In this document: positions 8,656 through 17,895 of the stretch, piece after piece
Position numbering within the stretch: the first letter of the stretch is position 1
Layout: each line of letters opens with the position of its first letter
Assembly: GCF_000423325.1 (NCBI RefSeq)
Contig: NZ_AUHT01000004.1
Coordinates: forward strand, 310,001-374,000
Origin: Lysobacter defluvii IMMIB APB-9 = DSM 18482
Lineage (GTDB): Bacteria; Pseudomonadota; Gammaproteobacteria; Xanthomonadales; Xanthomonadaceae
DNA length: 64,000 bases
Direction of reading: 5' to 3'
Position numbers and translations under genes: made by a program
Notes under the pieces: generated by a model
What the model was told of the DNA's origin: nothing
The model's database searches: none
What the model saw: only the letters and a program-made list of their open reading frames with translations

Positions 8656-9380
8656 CGTTTCGCGGTGCAGGCGCATTGGCCGGACTTTCTCGCGCGCCGT
8701 GAGGTAGAAGACCGCCCGCTGCCCGAGTATGTGCGCGAGGAGTTCGAGACCTACCTGCGCTGCGGCGTGCTCGAGCACGGTTTCCTGCGCGTGGTGTGCG
8801 AGCAGTGCCGGGCCGAGAGGCTGGTGGCCTTCTCCTGCAAGAAGCGCGGCTTCTGCCCCAGCTGCGGGGCGCGGCGCATGGCCGAGAGCGCGCGGCACCT
8901 GGTGGAGGAGGTGTTTGGCCCGCGGCCGGTGCGGCAATGGGTGCTGAGTTTTCCGTACCCGCTGCGCTTCCTGTTCGCCAGCAAGCCGGAGGCCATCGGC
9001 CCGGTGCTGGTGATCGTGCATCGTGTGATCGCCGGTTGGCTTGCCGATCAGGCCGGCGTGCCGCGGGATACGGCGCAATGCGGTGCGGTGACCCTGATCC
9101 AGCGCTTCGGCAGCGCGCTGAACCTGAATGTTCACTTCCACATGCTGTGGCTCGACGGCGTGTACGACGCGAACGTCGAGCCCCCGCGGCGCAAGCCGCG
9201 CCTGCGCCGCGCCCGTGCCCCCACCTCTGCGCAACTGACGCAGCTCGCCAACACCATCGCGCATCGCGTGTGCCGGCACCTGTCGCGCCGCGGCTGGCTC
9301 GAAGGCGAAGACGAATCCGTGTTTCTGTCCGACAGCGCGGCGGGCGACGACGGCATGGACGCGCTGCGGATGAGTTCGAT
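8656..9380 (+). pseudogene. Second ISCR/IS91-like transposase, truncated
   Basis: This frame is closely similar to the transposase at 4615. It has VQAHWPDFLARREVEDRPLP, the zinc region CEQCRAERL...CPSCGARRM, and the HUH site NVHFHMLWLDG. Similarity begins again at VQAH and stops abruptly near 9380 after DALRMSSI, before the catalytic tyrosine. The frame runs on into unrelated sequence. It is a 3'-truncated copy and cannot make an active transposase. It lies in the same orientation as copy 1 and brackets the VIT, RDD and ferric-reductase segment. Confidence 0.88.
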
Positions 9381-9670
9381 CCGGTCGTCGACCGGTTCAC
9401 ATCGCCTTCGAACAAGACAGCATCTTCGCCCCTTCCTGGGTGGCCATCATACTCAAGGCACGGTGCTTCCCACCCAACGAGCGACAGCAGAATTGCCGCT
9501 GGCGCTGGGGCAACAGGAGAGTGCCATCTTGCCGGATGCAACAAGAGGACTCCTGCGCCGTAAAGCCTCCCCCCAGAACACGGTATCAGTCGCTGGCCGC
9601 CGCCCCCGTGACCGAGAGCATCAGCCGGTTGTTACGAACGAAAATCGTTCTTTCTCAATGGGTTGCCAGC

Positions 9671-9724
9671 AATTATCTGAAATTATCCGACGAAGGGATA
9701 CTGTATACCGGTGTAGGATAATTG
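9671..9724 (+). repeat. AATTATCC/GGATAATT palindromic element, copy 1
   Basis: AATTATCTG is directly followed by AAATTATCCG, and about 30 bp later the complementary arm GTAGGATAATT closes an imperfect palindrome. The inner part shares TACT.TAT.CC with the copy at 23425. The layout of a direct half-repeat plus inverted arms resembles a site-specific recombination or resolution site. No matching recombinase can be assigned. Confidence 0.5.
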
Positions 9725-10066
9725 GGTATACATGTCGTTGCCGGGATTCAGGACAGGCACCCTTTGATCAGCGAATCGGACATGCCGAACACTGGCGGTC
9801 ACGCGCAATCGGTAGAGGTGTAGCTTGCGCGACCCGGTCTCCCACAGGGGGTTACCGGTTCTATGCGGCCGATATGTTCACCACCATTGCTGTGAACCCC
9901 TGATCCTGTGCGTCTTCTAGCAACGTGATCAACGGCATGGCGCAATGACTGCTTCATGGGTTTTGGTGCCACCTCGGGCACTCGACGCTCACCCTCAGCG
10001 TGTAGAACGTCAAGCGCCCTGGGAGCGCTCGTCCATACGTGATGGCCTCGTCCGCTGTCGCCCGAA

Positions 10067-10106
10067 GCGATTTGGGGCCGTTATCGGGGGTGGGGCAGGG
10101 CGGCTG
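10067..10106 (+). repeat. Recurring TTATCGGGGG site, copy b
   Basis: GCGATTT, spacer GGGGCCG, then TTATCGGGGGTGGGGCAGGG. It shares the arm-spacer-arm layout and the GGCRGC-type tail with the other copies. It lies 58 bp from the 3' end of the epimerase gene, which is on the other strand. Confidence 0.6.
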
Positions 10107-10163
10107 GCGCGCCTTCCGAGACCGTTCGGGGGCGCATGGAGGCAGCTGTCGAGCGGAACGTGC

Positions 10164-11234
10164 TCAGGCCAGCATGGCTTCACGATGCGCGGAGTGCTCT
10201 GCTGGCTGGTGCAGTGATTTCTCGCTGTAGCCCTCGTAGTCGAGGTACCACTGCGCAAAGCGCGCGACCCCCTCCTCGATGCTGACCGCCGGGGAATAGC
10301 CCACCACGTTGGCCAGCCGCGACTCATCCGACTCCGTATCGGGCATGTCGCCCGGCTGCATGGGCAGGAACCGCATAGTGGCTTCCTTGCCGAGCCGCGA
10401 TTCCAGCAACTGGATGAACCTCAGCAGCTCGACCGATCGCCCGTTGCCGATGTTGTACAGCCGATACGGCGCGGTCGGGCTGCTGGCGGGGTCGGGTAGG
10501 CGGCCGGCCCGCTGCGGCTCAGGAAACGGAAGCGTGTCGAGCACGCGCAGCACGCCTTCGACGATGTCATCGATGTAGGTGAAGCTGCGGGTGTGCTTGC
10601 CGTGGTTGAACACGTTGATCGGTTCGCCAGCCATGATCGCCCGGGCGAACAGCATGGGCGACATGTCGGGCCGCCCCCAGGGGCCGTAGACGGTGAAGAA
10701 CCGCAGCCCGGTTGCCGGCAGCCCGTACAGGTGCGCATAGGCATGCGCCATCTGCTCATTGGCCTTCTTGGTGGCCGCATACAGGCTCAACGGGTGGTCC
10801 GTGCCCTGGTGCTCGGAGAACGGAAGTTGCCGGTTGGCACCGTAGACCGAGCTGGACGAGGCAAAGACCAGGTGCTCGACACCGTGGCTACGACAGCCTT
10901 CGAGCACGTGCAGGAATCCAACCAGGTTGCTGCTTGCGTAGGCATGCGGGTTCACCGACCCGTAGCGGACCCCGGCCTGGGCGGCCAGGTGCACCACGCG
11001 TCGCGGCCGGTGGCGCTGGAACACCTGTTCGATGACGTCGCGGTCGGCGATATCCACCCGCTCGTGACAGTAGCCGGGGTGGGTGGCGACACGGGCGACG
11101 CGGGCTTCCTTGAGCTGCGTGTCGTAGTAGTCGTTGTGGTTGTCCACCCCGACGACCTCGTGCCCGCGCTCCAGCAAGGCGGCCGCGACGTGGTGGCCGA
11201 TGAACCCTGCCGCGCCGGTCACCAGGACCTTCAT
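10164..11234 (-). CDS. NAD-dependent UDP-sugar 4-epimerase (probably UDP-glucuronate)
   Basis: ATG 11234 overlaps the end of the GT2 gene and gives 356 aa starting MKVLVTGAAGFIGHH, the Rossmann GxxGxxG motif. An extended SDR catalytic set follows, with Ser in ASSSSVYG and Tyr/Lys in YAATKKANE. The length and the NDYYDTQLK and GPWGRPDMSP blocks match CapI/WbnF-type UDP-glucuronate 4-epimerases, which make UDP-galacturonate in the cytoplasm. The neighbours are a GT2 polyprenyl-phosphate glycosyltransferase (overlapping start) and two ArnT-like transferases, so the sugar probably goes to lipid A or core. A UDP-glucose or UDP-GlcNAc substrate cannot be excluded. Confidence 0.85.
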   Translation of the reverse strand: MKVLVTGAAGFIGHHVAAALLERGHEVVGVDNHNDYYDTQLKEARVARVATHPGYCHERVDIADRDVIEQVFQRHRPRRVVHLAAQAGVRYGSVNPHAYASSNLVGFLHVLEGCRSHGVEHLVFASSSSVYGANRQLPFSEHQGTDHPLSLYAATKKANEQMAHAYAHLYGLPATGLRFFTVYGPWGRPDMSPMLFARAIMAGEPINVFNHGKHTRSFTYIDDIVEGVLRVLDTLPFPEPQRAGRLPDPASSPTAPYRLYNIGNGRSVELLRFIQLLESRLGKEATMRFLPMQPGDMPDTESDESRLANVVGYSPAVSIEEGVARFAQWYLDYEGYSEKSLHQPAEHSAHREAMLA

Positions 11235-12052
11235 GGCCTGATCGCCCGGGCATCCGCACCCGCGGAGATGGGCGCCTGCATGCTCCGCACCTCCACCGCA
11301 CGGCTGCGCCGCATCAGCCACGCAACGCCGCACAGGTCAGACAGGCCGACCCACGCGCGCCCGAGATTGTTGTACTTGGACAAGCCGCTGCGACGCTCCC
11401 GGTGCCCCACCGGCACGCTCAGCGTCTTCCAGCCCGAACGCTGCATGAGCGCGGGCAGGTAGCGATGCATATGGTCGAAATACGGCAGTTCGAGGAAGGC
11501 CTCGCGCTCGAACAGCTTGATGCCGCAGCCCGTGTCGGGCGTGCCGTCACGCAACAGCCGCCGGCGAAGCGCGTTGGCGACTACTGATGCCAGGCGCTTG
11601 CTGCGGGTGTCGCGGCGATCCACCCGCCAGCCACCCACCAACTTGACGTTGGCGGCAGCCGCGTCGCGGGCCTCGAGCATGCGCGGCAGGTCGGCCGGAT
11701 CGTTCTGACCATCGCCGTCCAGGGTTGCAATCCACGCGCCCCGGGCAGCCTTGACCCCGTTACGTACCGCCGTGCTTTGCCCGGCCTGCTGCAGGTGCGC
11801 CAGCACCCGCAGTTGCGGAAACCGGGTTGCCAGCGAGGTCAGTACCGCCAGGCTTGCGTCACTGCTGGCGTCGTCAACGCAGATCAGCTCGAAGCGGGTC
11901 AGGCCCTGCAGGCTGTCCACCACCTCTTCGAGCAACGGTGCGATGTTGTCGCACTCGTTGTGGACCGGAATGACGACCGATAGATCCGGGGGTGCGTTGT
12001 GCCACGTGGCCGCGCGTTGGGTGGCCGGGTGGATGGCTGGGGAGGCGTGCAT
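11231..12052 (-). CDS. Polyprenyl-phosphate glycosyltransferase, GT2 family
   Basis: The 273-aa protein has a GT-A fold: LSVVIPVHNECDNI near residue 24, CVDDASSDAS, and the D-x-D region TLDGDGQNDP. These are features of the DPM/ArnC/RgtE group, which load a sugar from a UDP donor onto undecaprenyl phosphate at the inner face of the membrane. A YNNLGRAWVGLSDL segment near the C-terminus is typical of this group. No clear transmembrane pair is present, only one weakly hydrophobic stretch. Its stop overlaps the epimerase start by 4 bp (ATGA), so the two are co-translated. It should supply lipid-linked sugar to the GT39 enzymes. Confidence 0.85.
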   Translation of the reverse strand: MHASPAIHPATQRAATWHNAPPDLSVVIPVHNECDNIAPLLEEVVDSLQGLTRFELICVDDASSDASLAVLTSLATRFPQLRVLAHLQQAGQSTAVRNGVKAARGAWIATLDGDGQNDPADLPRMLEARDAAAANVKLVGGWRVDRRDTRSKRLASVVANALRRRLLRDGTPDTGCGIKLFEREAFLELPYFDHMHRYLPALMQRSGWKTLSVPVGHRERRSGLSKYNNLGRAWVGLSDLCGVAWLMRRSRAVEVRSMQAPISAGADARAIRP

Positions 12053-12151
12053 GGGACAGACCCTGGAGGACTGTCGCCATGCTCGGTTCGGGGGTGTCGG
12101 AGAACCGTTGGAGGATCTTCGCTCCAGCCCCCGCTTACCGGCTCCGCCGCC

Positions 12152-13444
12152 TCAGCCGGTGCTGCCCATGGAGGCGCCCAGGTCCAGGATCGCGCGTGTC
12201 CCGCGGCCCTCCGGCCGCGGGCCGATCTCCAGCCTCCAGCCCAGGTGGTCACAAAGCCTCGCCACCAGGTCGAGCCCGATGCCGCCCCCACTGCGCCCCC
12301 TTGCACGTGCGCCGCGGCCGAACACCGCGGCGATCTGCTCGGGCGACATCCCGTGGCCTGGATCCTCGATCGCCACGATCGCGCCGGGGCGCAGTTCCAG
12401 CGTGATGATGCCGCTGTCGCTGTTCTCGATGGCATTGCGCAGCAGGTTCCCCACCGCGACCTGGACGATGGTGATGGGTGCGATGACGTCGCACTTGCCC
12501 TGCAAGTCCACCTTCAGTCTCAGTTGCTTGTCCTCGCACAGGTGCCGGTGGGCGTCGACGATTTCAGGAAGCAGTTCCTCCAGTGCGATCCGGTCACTGC
12601 TGCGCGCCAGGTTCTCGGGATCCTTGGCGAGCACGAGCAGGGTGGAGATCAGCTCCTCGATGTTCAGTGCGGTTCGCTGGATGCGCTGCACCTGCGTGCG
12701 CGCCGCAGGTGACATGTCGGCGCCGAGGGCCAGTTCGCTCGCGCCGGCGATAACGGCCATCGGGGTGCGCAGCTCATGGCTGGCGCTGTGGATAAAGGCG
12801 CGTTCGCGTTCGACGAACTGATCGTGGCGGTCCAGGTACAGGTTCAGTGCGTTCGCGATCACCGCCAGTTCCGCGCTGGCGCGATCGCCCACCGCCACGC
12901 TCTGGCCGGGAATGTCGGGGCGCAACTGGCTGATCCGCTGCGCGAGCTCGCGCAGCGGCGCCATCATCCGCGACACCCCCCAGGCGCCGGCCAGCCCCAG
13001 CACCACCACCACGGCCAGGCTCGACAACACCAGGACCAGCAGCTGCTCGCGTTCGGTCTGCTCGAACTCGGTGATGTCGAGCGCCAGCAGCACGCGGCGG
13101 CCATCAACGACACGCACCATTGCGACCACCACCCGCCCGTTCACCGCCAACTCGTCATGCAGCCCCGCCTCCAGGTTGGCCAGGGCAGCCGGCGGCGGCG
13201 CGCCGGTGCCTTCGGCGAAGACCCTCAGGGCCGCGGGCTCGCGTGGTGTCCAGCCTGGCTCATCGGCATGATCCAGGAAGTAGTCCATTTCGGTAGACAG
13301 CAACGCTTCCCACACCAGCTCTTCGGCACGTTCGTTTACCAGCCAGCCCTGGGTCACGACGGCGGCGCTCAGCAGCACCACGTAGGCCAGCAAGCCAGTG
13401 GTAAGGGCACGCTGCAGCCCGGGCCTAGATTTCCTGTCCTGCAT
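12152..13444 (-). CDS. Membrane sensor histidine kinase
   Basis: The 430-aa protein has two transmembrane segments (about residues 12-30 and 139-160) around a periplasmic sensor of about 100 residues. A HAMP-like region follows, then the H-box SHELRTPMA. The ATP-binding part has the N-box NLLRNAIENSD, DPGHGM and GGGIGLDL. It would phosphorylate the response regulator at 13425, whose end overlaps its start by 20 bp. The short periplasmic domain is consistent with a PhoQ- or PmrB-like envelope sensor, but the signal is not deducible. It lies between the GT2/epimerase pair and the divergent GT39 genes. Confidence 0.92.
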   Translation of the reverse strand: MQDRKSRPGLQRALTTGLLAYVVLLSAAVVTQGWLVNERAEELVWEALLSTEMDYFLDHADEPGWTPREPAALRVFAEGTGAPPPAALANLEAGLHDELAVNGRVVVAMVRVVDGRRVLLALDITEFEQTEREQLLVLVLSSLAVVVVLGLAGAWGVSRMMAPLRELAQRISQLRPDIPGQSVAVGDRASAELAVIANALNLYLDRHDQFVERERAFIHSASHELRTPMAVIAGASELALGADMSPAARTQVQRIQRTALNIEELISTLLVLAKDPENLARSSDRIALEELLPEIVDAHRHLCEDKQLRLKVDLQGKCDVIAPITIVQVAVGNLLRNAIENSDSGIITLELRPGAIVAIEDPGHGMSPEQIAAVFGRGARARGRSGGGIGLDLVARLCDHLGWRLEIGPRPEGRGTRAILDLGASMGSTG

Positions 13445-14135
13445 CCCTGGATTCCTCCGCCTCTGGCGCCGCCAGCCGATAGCCGATCCGCGGCAGTGTA
13501 TGGATCAGCTTCACCGGGAACCCGGCGTCGATGCTGCGCCGAAGCTCGTAGATATGGGAGCGCAGCATGTCACCATCGGGCGGATTGTCGCCCCACAGTG
13601 CGTACTCCAGGCGCTCGCGGGTCACCGCACCCGGGCTGGCCTGCATCAGCTCCTGCAGCAGCCGGCGACACGCGGGATACAGGTGTAGCGGGCGACCCGC
13701 TCGGCTCACCTCCAAGGTGGATTGGTCATACCGCAGGTCCGCGATTTCCAGCACCTTGCTGCGGCCCTTGCCTTTCGCCCGTGTCAGCAATGCCTCCATG
13801 CGCACTTCCAACTCGGGCAGGGCGAACGGCTTGGTCAGGTAATCGTCCGCGCCGGCCCGGAACCCGGCGATCTTGTCCGGCAGCTCGTCACGCGCCGTCA
13901 GCATGATCACCGGGACGTCGCAGTCGAACTCGTCGCGCAACGCCGCCAGCACCTCCGGACCCTCCAGCCGCGGCAGCATCCAGTCGAGGACGATCACGTC
14001 ATACGACTGCGTGGTGGCAAGGTGCAGGCCGGTGCGGCCATCGGGCGCTGCATCGACGGTATGCCCGCGCGGCTCCAGGTAATCGAACAGGTTCGCCACC
14101 AGGTCCTGGTTGTCTTCGATCACAAGCACGCGCAT
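13425..14135 (-). CDS. OmpR/PhoP-type response regulator
   Basis: ATG 14135 is chosen because GGAAG lies about 8 bp upstream; an in-frame ATG at 14147 lacks such a site. The 236-aa product has a receiver domain with acidic pocket EDN, phospho-acceptor Asp in VLDWMLP and Lys in LTKPFALPELE. A winged-helix DNA-binding domain follows (RSHIYELRRSID...LPRIGYRL). It pairs with the kinase at 12152. The divergent start of the GT39 gene at 14252 is 116 bp away, so this regulator probably acts in that spacer. Confidence 0.93.
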   Translation of the reverse strand: MRVLVIEDNQDLVANLFDYLEPRGHTVDAAPDGRTGLHLATTQSYDVIVLDWMLPRLEGPEVLAALRDEFDCDVPVIMLTARDELPDKIAGFRAGADDYLTKPFALPELEVRMEALLTRAKGKGRSKVLEIADLRYDQSTLEVSRAGRPLHLYPACRRLLQELMQASPGAVTRERLEYALWGDNPPDGDMLRSHIYELRRSIDAGFPVKLIHTLPRIGYRLAAPEAEESRDAGQEI

Positions 14136-14251
14136 TACGTCTTCCATCCGATTTCTGGTGCGCAACAGCCTCCAACCCGGTTCGTCGGAACACCGTCGGA
14201 ACAATTGCGACAAATTTCCGATACCTGCCTGTTCATGATGCCGGCTCCCCG

Positions 14252-15970
14252 ATGCGGCGCCGATACATGGACTTCACCCGTTTCCGCCGTGCCCCCGTTC
14301 CGTGGGGCCTCCTCATCCTTGCCACGATAGCGCTGGGCGCCGGGTTGGGATTGAGGGATCCGTCCCCGCCGGACGAGCCGCGCTTTGCGCTGGCGGCCAA
14401 GCAGATGGTGGAAAGCGGGCAGTGGCTGCTGCCGCAACGGGGAAGTGAGCTCTACGCGCACAAACCACCAATGTTCATGTGGCTGCAGGCGGCTGCGTAC
14501 AGCCTGGTCGGGAACTGGCGCGTCGCCTTCCTGCTGCCATCGCTGCTCGCCGCGCTCGGGACGCTCTGGTTGACGTGGGATCTGGCCCGCCGACTGTGGA
14601 GCCAGCGCGTTGCCGGCTACGCCGGCTTCGCGCTGCTGGCGACCCTGCAGTTCGGTTTGCAAGCCAAGCGCGGGCAGATCGACATGGTTCTGGTGTTCTG
14701 GACCACCCTGTCGCTGTGGGGCATCGGGCGCTACCTGCTGTCCGACAGGGACAGAAGGGCGTTGCTGGTCGGCGCGTTCGCTGCCGGTATCGGGACCGTG
14801 ACCAAAGGTGTGGGTTTTCTGCCGTTACTGATCCTGCTGCCATGGTGGTACAGCCAGCGGGCGGGCGGGGCTGGTATCACAAGTGACGCGTCCGCCTCGA
14901 CTCGGCGCACATGGGTCTGGCTGCCCGCCGCGTTCCTGGCGGGTGTCGCGGTCTGGCTGTTGCCGATGCTGGTCGCTGTGCTCGGCAGTGACGATCCGGC
15001 GTTGCACCGCTACGCCTCGGAGATCCTCTTCAAGCAGACCGGGACGCGTTACGTTGACGCTTGGCATCACGTGCGTCCGGCCTGGTACTACCTGCAGGTG
15101 ATCGCGACCCTCTGGCTGCCCGGTGCGCTGCTTCTGCCGTGGCTCGTGCCGGCCTGGTGGCGCCGGATCAGGCGTGGCGACACCAAGATCCTCAGCCTGG
15201 TCGGTTGGGCGCTGGTGGTGCTGGTGTTTTTCAGCGCAAGTCCTGGCAAGCGCGAGGTCTACCTATTCCCGGCGCTGCCGGCGGTGTGCATTGCCGCCGC
15301 GCCCCTGCTATCGGGCCTCCTGCGACGCGCAGGCGTCCGGCGCGTGCTGCTGGGCTACGTGGCGGTGCTGGGTGTCGTGTTGACGGGGATTGGGGTGAGT
15401 GGAGCGCTGGACGCGCAGTGGAGCGCGCGCATTGCGCTCGATCGCAGCCTTGATGCAGCGACGATGCAGACGCTCCTGGCCTGGTTGCTGGCTCTGGGTA
15501 CCGCGCTCCTGGTGCTGGCCGTTTGGACGCGGCCCTCGAAGGCCGCCGCCGCTGCGGTCTGCGCAAACCTGCTGGTCTGGACCGTGTACGGCGCCGCGCT
15601 TGCACCGGCGCTGGATGCCAGCAGCTCCGCGCGGCAACTCATGCACGATGTCCGCGGTCGGATCGGGAGCGAGGCGGAATTGGGACTGGTCGCCTGGCGG
15701 GAGCAGCACCTGTTGCAGGCGGAAGGCCCGGTGCGCGAGTTCGGCTTTGAGCGGGACTTCCAGGCGCAATGGCGCGACGGCGTGGCCTGGATGGCGGGCG
15801 CACCGGACCGGCGTTGGTTGTTTGCCCTGGAAGAGGTTGCAGTCGACTGCGTGGATCCAGCGCAACTGATCGCGCTGGACCGCTCCAGCCGCCGTGACTG
15901 GGTCCTCGTCCCCGGTACTGCCTACGTGCCAGGCTGCGTCGTTCCGATGACGGACGGAGCCAGTCCATGA
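14252..15970 (+). CDS. ArnT-like glycosyltransferase, GT39 family (first copy)
   Basis: The 572-aa integral membrane protein has about 11-12 hydrophobic segments. The first periplasmic loop has the family signature DPSPPDEPRFALAAKQM, with the Asp-Glu pair needed by ArnT, and HKPPMFMWLQAAAY. GT39 enzymes transfer a sugar from undecaprenyl phosphate to lipid A or other acceptors on the periplasmic face. ATG 14252 is the upstream choice; ATG 14267 (MDFTRF) is an alternative. Its stop overlaps the next GT39 gene by 4 bp. Together with the GT2 and epimerase genes it suggests a lipid A or core modification pathway. Confidence 0.88.
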   Translation: MRRRYMDFTRFRRAPVPWGLLILATIALGAGLGLRDPSPPDEPRFALAAKQMVESGQWLLPQRGSELYAHKPPMFMWLQAAAYSLVGNWRVAFLLPSLLAALGTLWLTWDLARRLWSQRVAGYAGFALLATLQFGLQAKRGQIDMVLVFWTTLSLWGIGRYLLSDRDRRALLVGAFAAGIGTVTKGVGFLPLLILLPWWYSQRAGGAGITSDASASTRRTWVWLPAAFLAGVAVWLLPMLVAVLGSDDPALHRYASEILFKQTGTRYVDAWHHVRPAWYYLQVIATLWLPGALLLPWLVPAWWRRIRRGDTKILSLVGWALVVLVFFSASPGKREVYLFPALPAVCIAAAPLLSGLLRRAGVRRVLLGYVAVLGVVLTGIGVSGALDAQWSARIALDRSLDAATMQTLLAWLLALGTALLVLAVWTRPSKAAAAAVCANLLVWTVYGAALAPALDASSSARQLMHDVRGRIGSEAELGLVAWREQHLLQAEGPVREFGFERDFQAQWRDGVAWMAGAPDRRWLFALEEVAVDCVDPAQLIALDRSSRRDWVLVPGTAYVPGCVVPMTDGASP

Positions 15971-17496
15971 ACCTGGCTCCAGAACGGGCCCGGGGAGGCT
16001 TGTGGCTTGCGCTCACCTGCCTGCTGTTGGCCTTCGCTTTCCTGGGCAGCCGTGGCCTGTGGGACCCCGACGAAGGCCGGTACGTCAACGTTGCGGTCAA
16101 CATGCTCGACAGCGGCGACTGGCTCAATCCGCGGCGCAGCGGCGATGTGGGTCACTGGACCAAGCCACCGCTGACGTACTGGGCGATCGCCTCCAGCATC
16201 GGCGTGTTCGGGAAGAATCCTGCCGCCGCGCGGGTTCCCGTCGCGCTGTCCTACCTGTTGTGCATCTGGCTGACCTGGCGACTCGCCAGGCGACTGGCAC
16301 CAGGGACGGAACGGACTGCCGCGCTGGTCTACGCGACGATGCTGTTGCCATTCGGCGCCTCGCAACTGGTCACTACCGACTACCTGCTGGCGGCGTTCGA
16401 GACCCTGGCGGTGTGGGCCTTCGTCGAGGCCAGGCTCGGCGCGCGGCACCCCCGCGCGTGGCTGATATTGATGTGGGTCGGGTTCGCGCTGGCGTTCCTG
16501 ACCAAGGGCCCTCCGGGGTTGTTGCCGCTGCCGGTCCTGTTGGTGTTCGACCGGCAGATATGGCGGCAGCATCTTGGGTTCCAGCTGTCGGGCGTCGTGC
16601 TCTTCGCGGCGCTGGCGCTTCCCTGGTACGTGGCGGTCATCGTCAACAACCCGGGACTGTTCGAGTACTTCGTCGGCGATGAGGTCATCAACCGGGTCAC
16701 GACCGACAAGTTCGGGCGCCATGGTGAGTGGTACGGCTGGGCGCAGGTCTATATCCCCACGCTGGCACTCGGGACCCTGCCCTGGACAGGGGCGCTCTGG
16801 CGCTGGGCACGTGGCCTTCCCGGCGACATCAGGCGCTGGAGCGATCCGGAGACCCGGCGTGCGGAAAAGTCCCTGCTGTTCCTGGCCGTGTGGGTCCTCC
16901 TGCCGCTGCTCGTCTTCTGTCTGTCGCGCTCAAGGCTGCCCCTGTACGTGCTTCCGCTGTTCACGCCGCTCGCGATCCTCGTCGCCATCCAGCGCCGCAA
17001 GGAACACCTGGCATTGCCGCGGGCGCGCTGGTTGGTGGTCTGGGTCGCGGTCTTGTTGGGGCTGAAGTTCGGGACCACGCTGTGGCCCACCCACAAGGAC
17101 GCCTCGCAGTGGGCAAGCGCGATCAATGAGCGCGCGATCCTGCCGGTGCATGAGGTGATCTTCGTCGAGGACATGACGCGCTACGGGCTTCGGCTCCACC
17201 TGGACGCCGAGATCGAGAAGATCAGCCTGGACCCGATCCCGCTACACCTGCAGGCGCGTTTCAATCCGGACAGCGACGAGGACCTGGAAACCGAGCTGGC
17301 TGAAGCGGCCGAGGAACCCGGGGCAATCTGGGTCTGCAAGCAGGCAAGGTGGCCCGAGATCAGCGAGCGGATCAGGGCACATGGCTACATCGCCATTCCG
17401 CTGGGCGCCCCCTTCGAGGAGCGCATCATCTTCAGGACAGAGCCGGCGACCGGCGCCCCGGGCACACGCCCGGCCACTCAAAAGGGTGCGCAATGA
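15967..17496 (+). CDS. ArnT-like glycosyltransferase, GT39 family (second copy)
   Basis: This 509-aa multi-pass protein shows the same first-loop signature (WDPDEGRYVNVAVNML, HWTKPPLTYWAIA) and a long hydrophobic body with a soluble C-terminal part. It is a diverged paralogue of the preceding gene. The two probably add sugars to different positions or acceptors. Its start and stop overlap the neighbouring genes by 4 bp each (ATGA junctions). This makes a tightly coupled three-gene unit with the LAB_N gene. Confidence 0.88.
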   Translation: MNLAPERARGGLWLALTCLLLAFAFLGSRGLWDPDEGRYVNVAVNMLDSGDWLNPRRSGDVGHWTKPPLTYWAIASSIGVFGKNPAAARVPVALSYLLCIWLTWRLARRLAPGTERTAALVYATMLLPFGASQLVTTDYLLAAFETLAVWAFVEARLGARHPRAWLILMWVGFALAFLTKGPPGLLPLPVLLVFDRQIWRQHLGFQLSGVVLFAALALPWYVAVIVNNPGLFEYFVGDEVINRVTTDKFGRHGEWYGWAQVYIPTLALGTLPWTGALWRWARGLPGDIRRWSDPETRRAEKSLLFLAVWVLLPLLVFCLSRSRLPLYVLPLFTPLAILVAIQRRKEHLALPRARWLVVWVAVLLGLKFGTTLWPTHKDASQWASAINERAILPVHEVIFVEDMTRYGLRLHLDAEIEKISLDPIPLHLQARFNPDSDEDLETELAEAAEEPGAIWVCKQARWPEISERIRAHGYIAIPLGAPFEERIIFRTEPATGAPGTRPATQKGAQ

Positions 17497-17828
17497 ACTT
17501 CATGGATACTCCGCTTCCCTTCCTGGCCTGGACCGGGCTGCACCTGTCCATCTGGAAGCTCATCGGCTGGACCGGCGCCCTCATGTTCGGGGGGCGTTGG
17601 CTGGTCCAGTTCATGGCGTCCCGGCGCGCCGGCCGGCCGGTGATTCCGCGGGTGTTCTGGTACATGAGCCTGCTGGGCAGTGGGATGACGCTGTCGTACT
17701 TCATTTTCTCGCACAATCAGGATTCGGTCGGCGTCATACAGAACCTGTTCCCGGCCTTCACCGCCGCCTACAGCCTGCAGCTGGATATCCGGCATCGTCG
17801 CAGGGTTGAGAACCGCGTTCCGGAGTAG
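17493..17828 (+). CDS. LAB_N (lipid A biosynthesis N-terminal) domain membrane protein
   Basis: ATG 17493 overlaps the GT39 stop. The 111-aa product has three hydrophobic segments with IGWTGALMFGGRWLVQF and VFWYMSLLGSGMTLSYF, the LAB_N domain first seen fused to LpxB in some bacteria. Stand-alone LAB_N proteins often sit beside ArnT-like and GT2 genes in envelope clusters, where a flippase or helper role has been proposed. Here it closes the GT39 operon. The exact function is not known. Confidence 0.85.
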   Translation: MNFMDTPLPFLAWTGLHLSIWKLIGWTGALMFGGRWLVQFMASRRAGRPVIPRVFWYMSLLGSGMTLSYFIFSHNQDSVGVIQNLFPAFTAAYSLQLDIRHRRRVENRVPE

Positions 17829-17895
17829 TCCTACCGGACACTTGCCGCCGGGCTTGCGATGTATCGTGTTCGCATTGTTCGTGCGGGAGATACTT

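Larger units (their letters stand above)
9381..10163. other. About 780 bp junction region without a supported gene
   Basis: From the break in the ISCR-like copy to the end of the epimerase gene I find no convincing coding sequence; the open frames have no recognisable product or ribosome binding site. The stretch holds two structured elements, the AATTATCC palindrome at 9671-9724 and a TTATCGGGGG site at 10067-10106. It looks like a patchwork of mobile-element junctions. Confidence 0.55.

Noticed and set aside
8270-9544. Long minus-strand open frame (about 424 codons)
   Set aside because: It lies antisense to the ferric-reductase end and the ISCR-like copy; its translation is Arg/Pro/Ala-rich with no known family, as expected for a shadow of a GC-rich gene.
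17829-17895. Fluoride riboswitch upstream of crcB
   Set aside because: The short spacer after the LAB_N gene lacks the conserved riboswitch core and pseudoknot, so it is not called.
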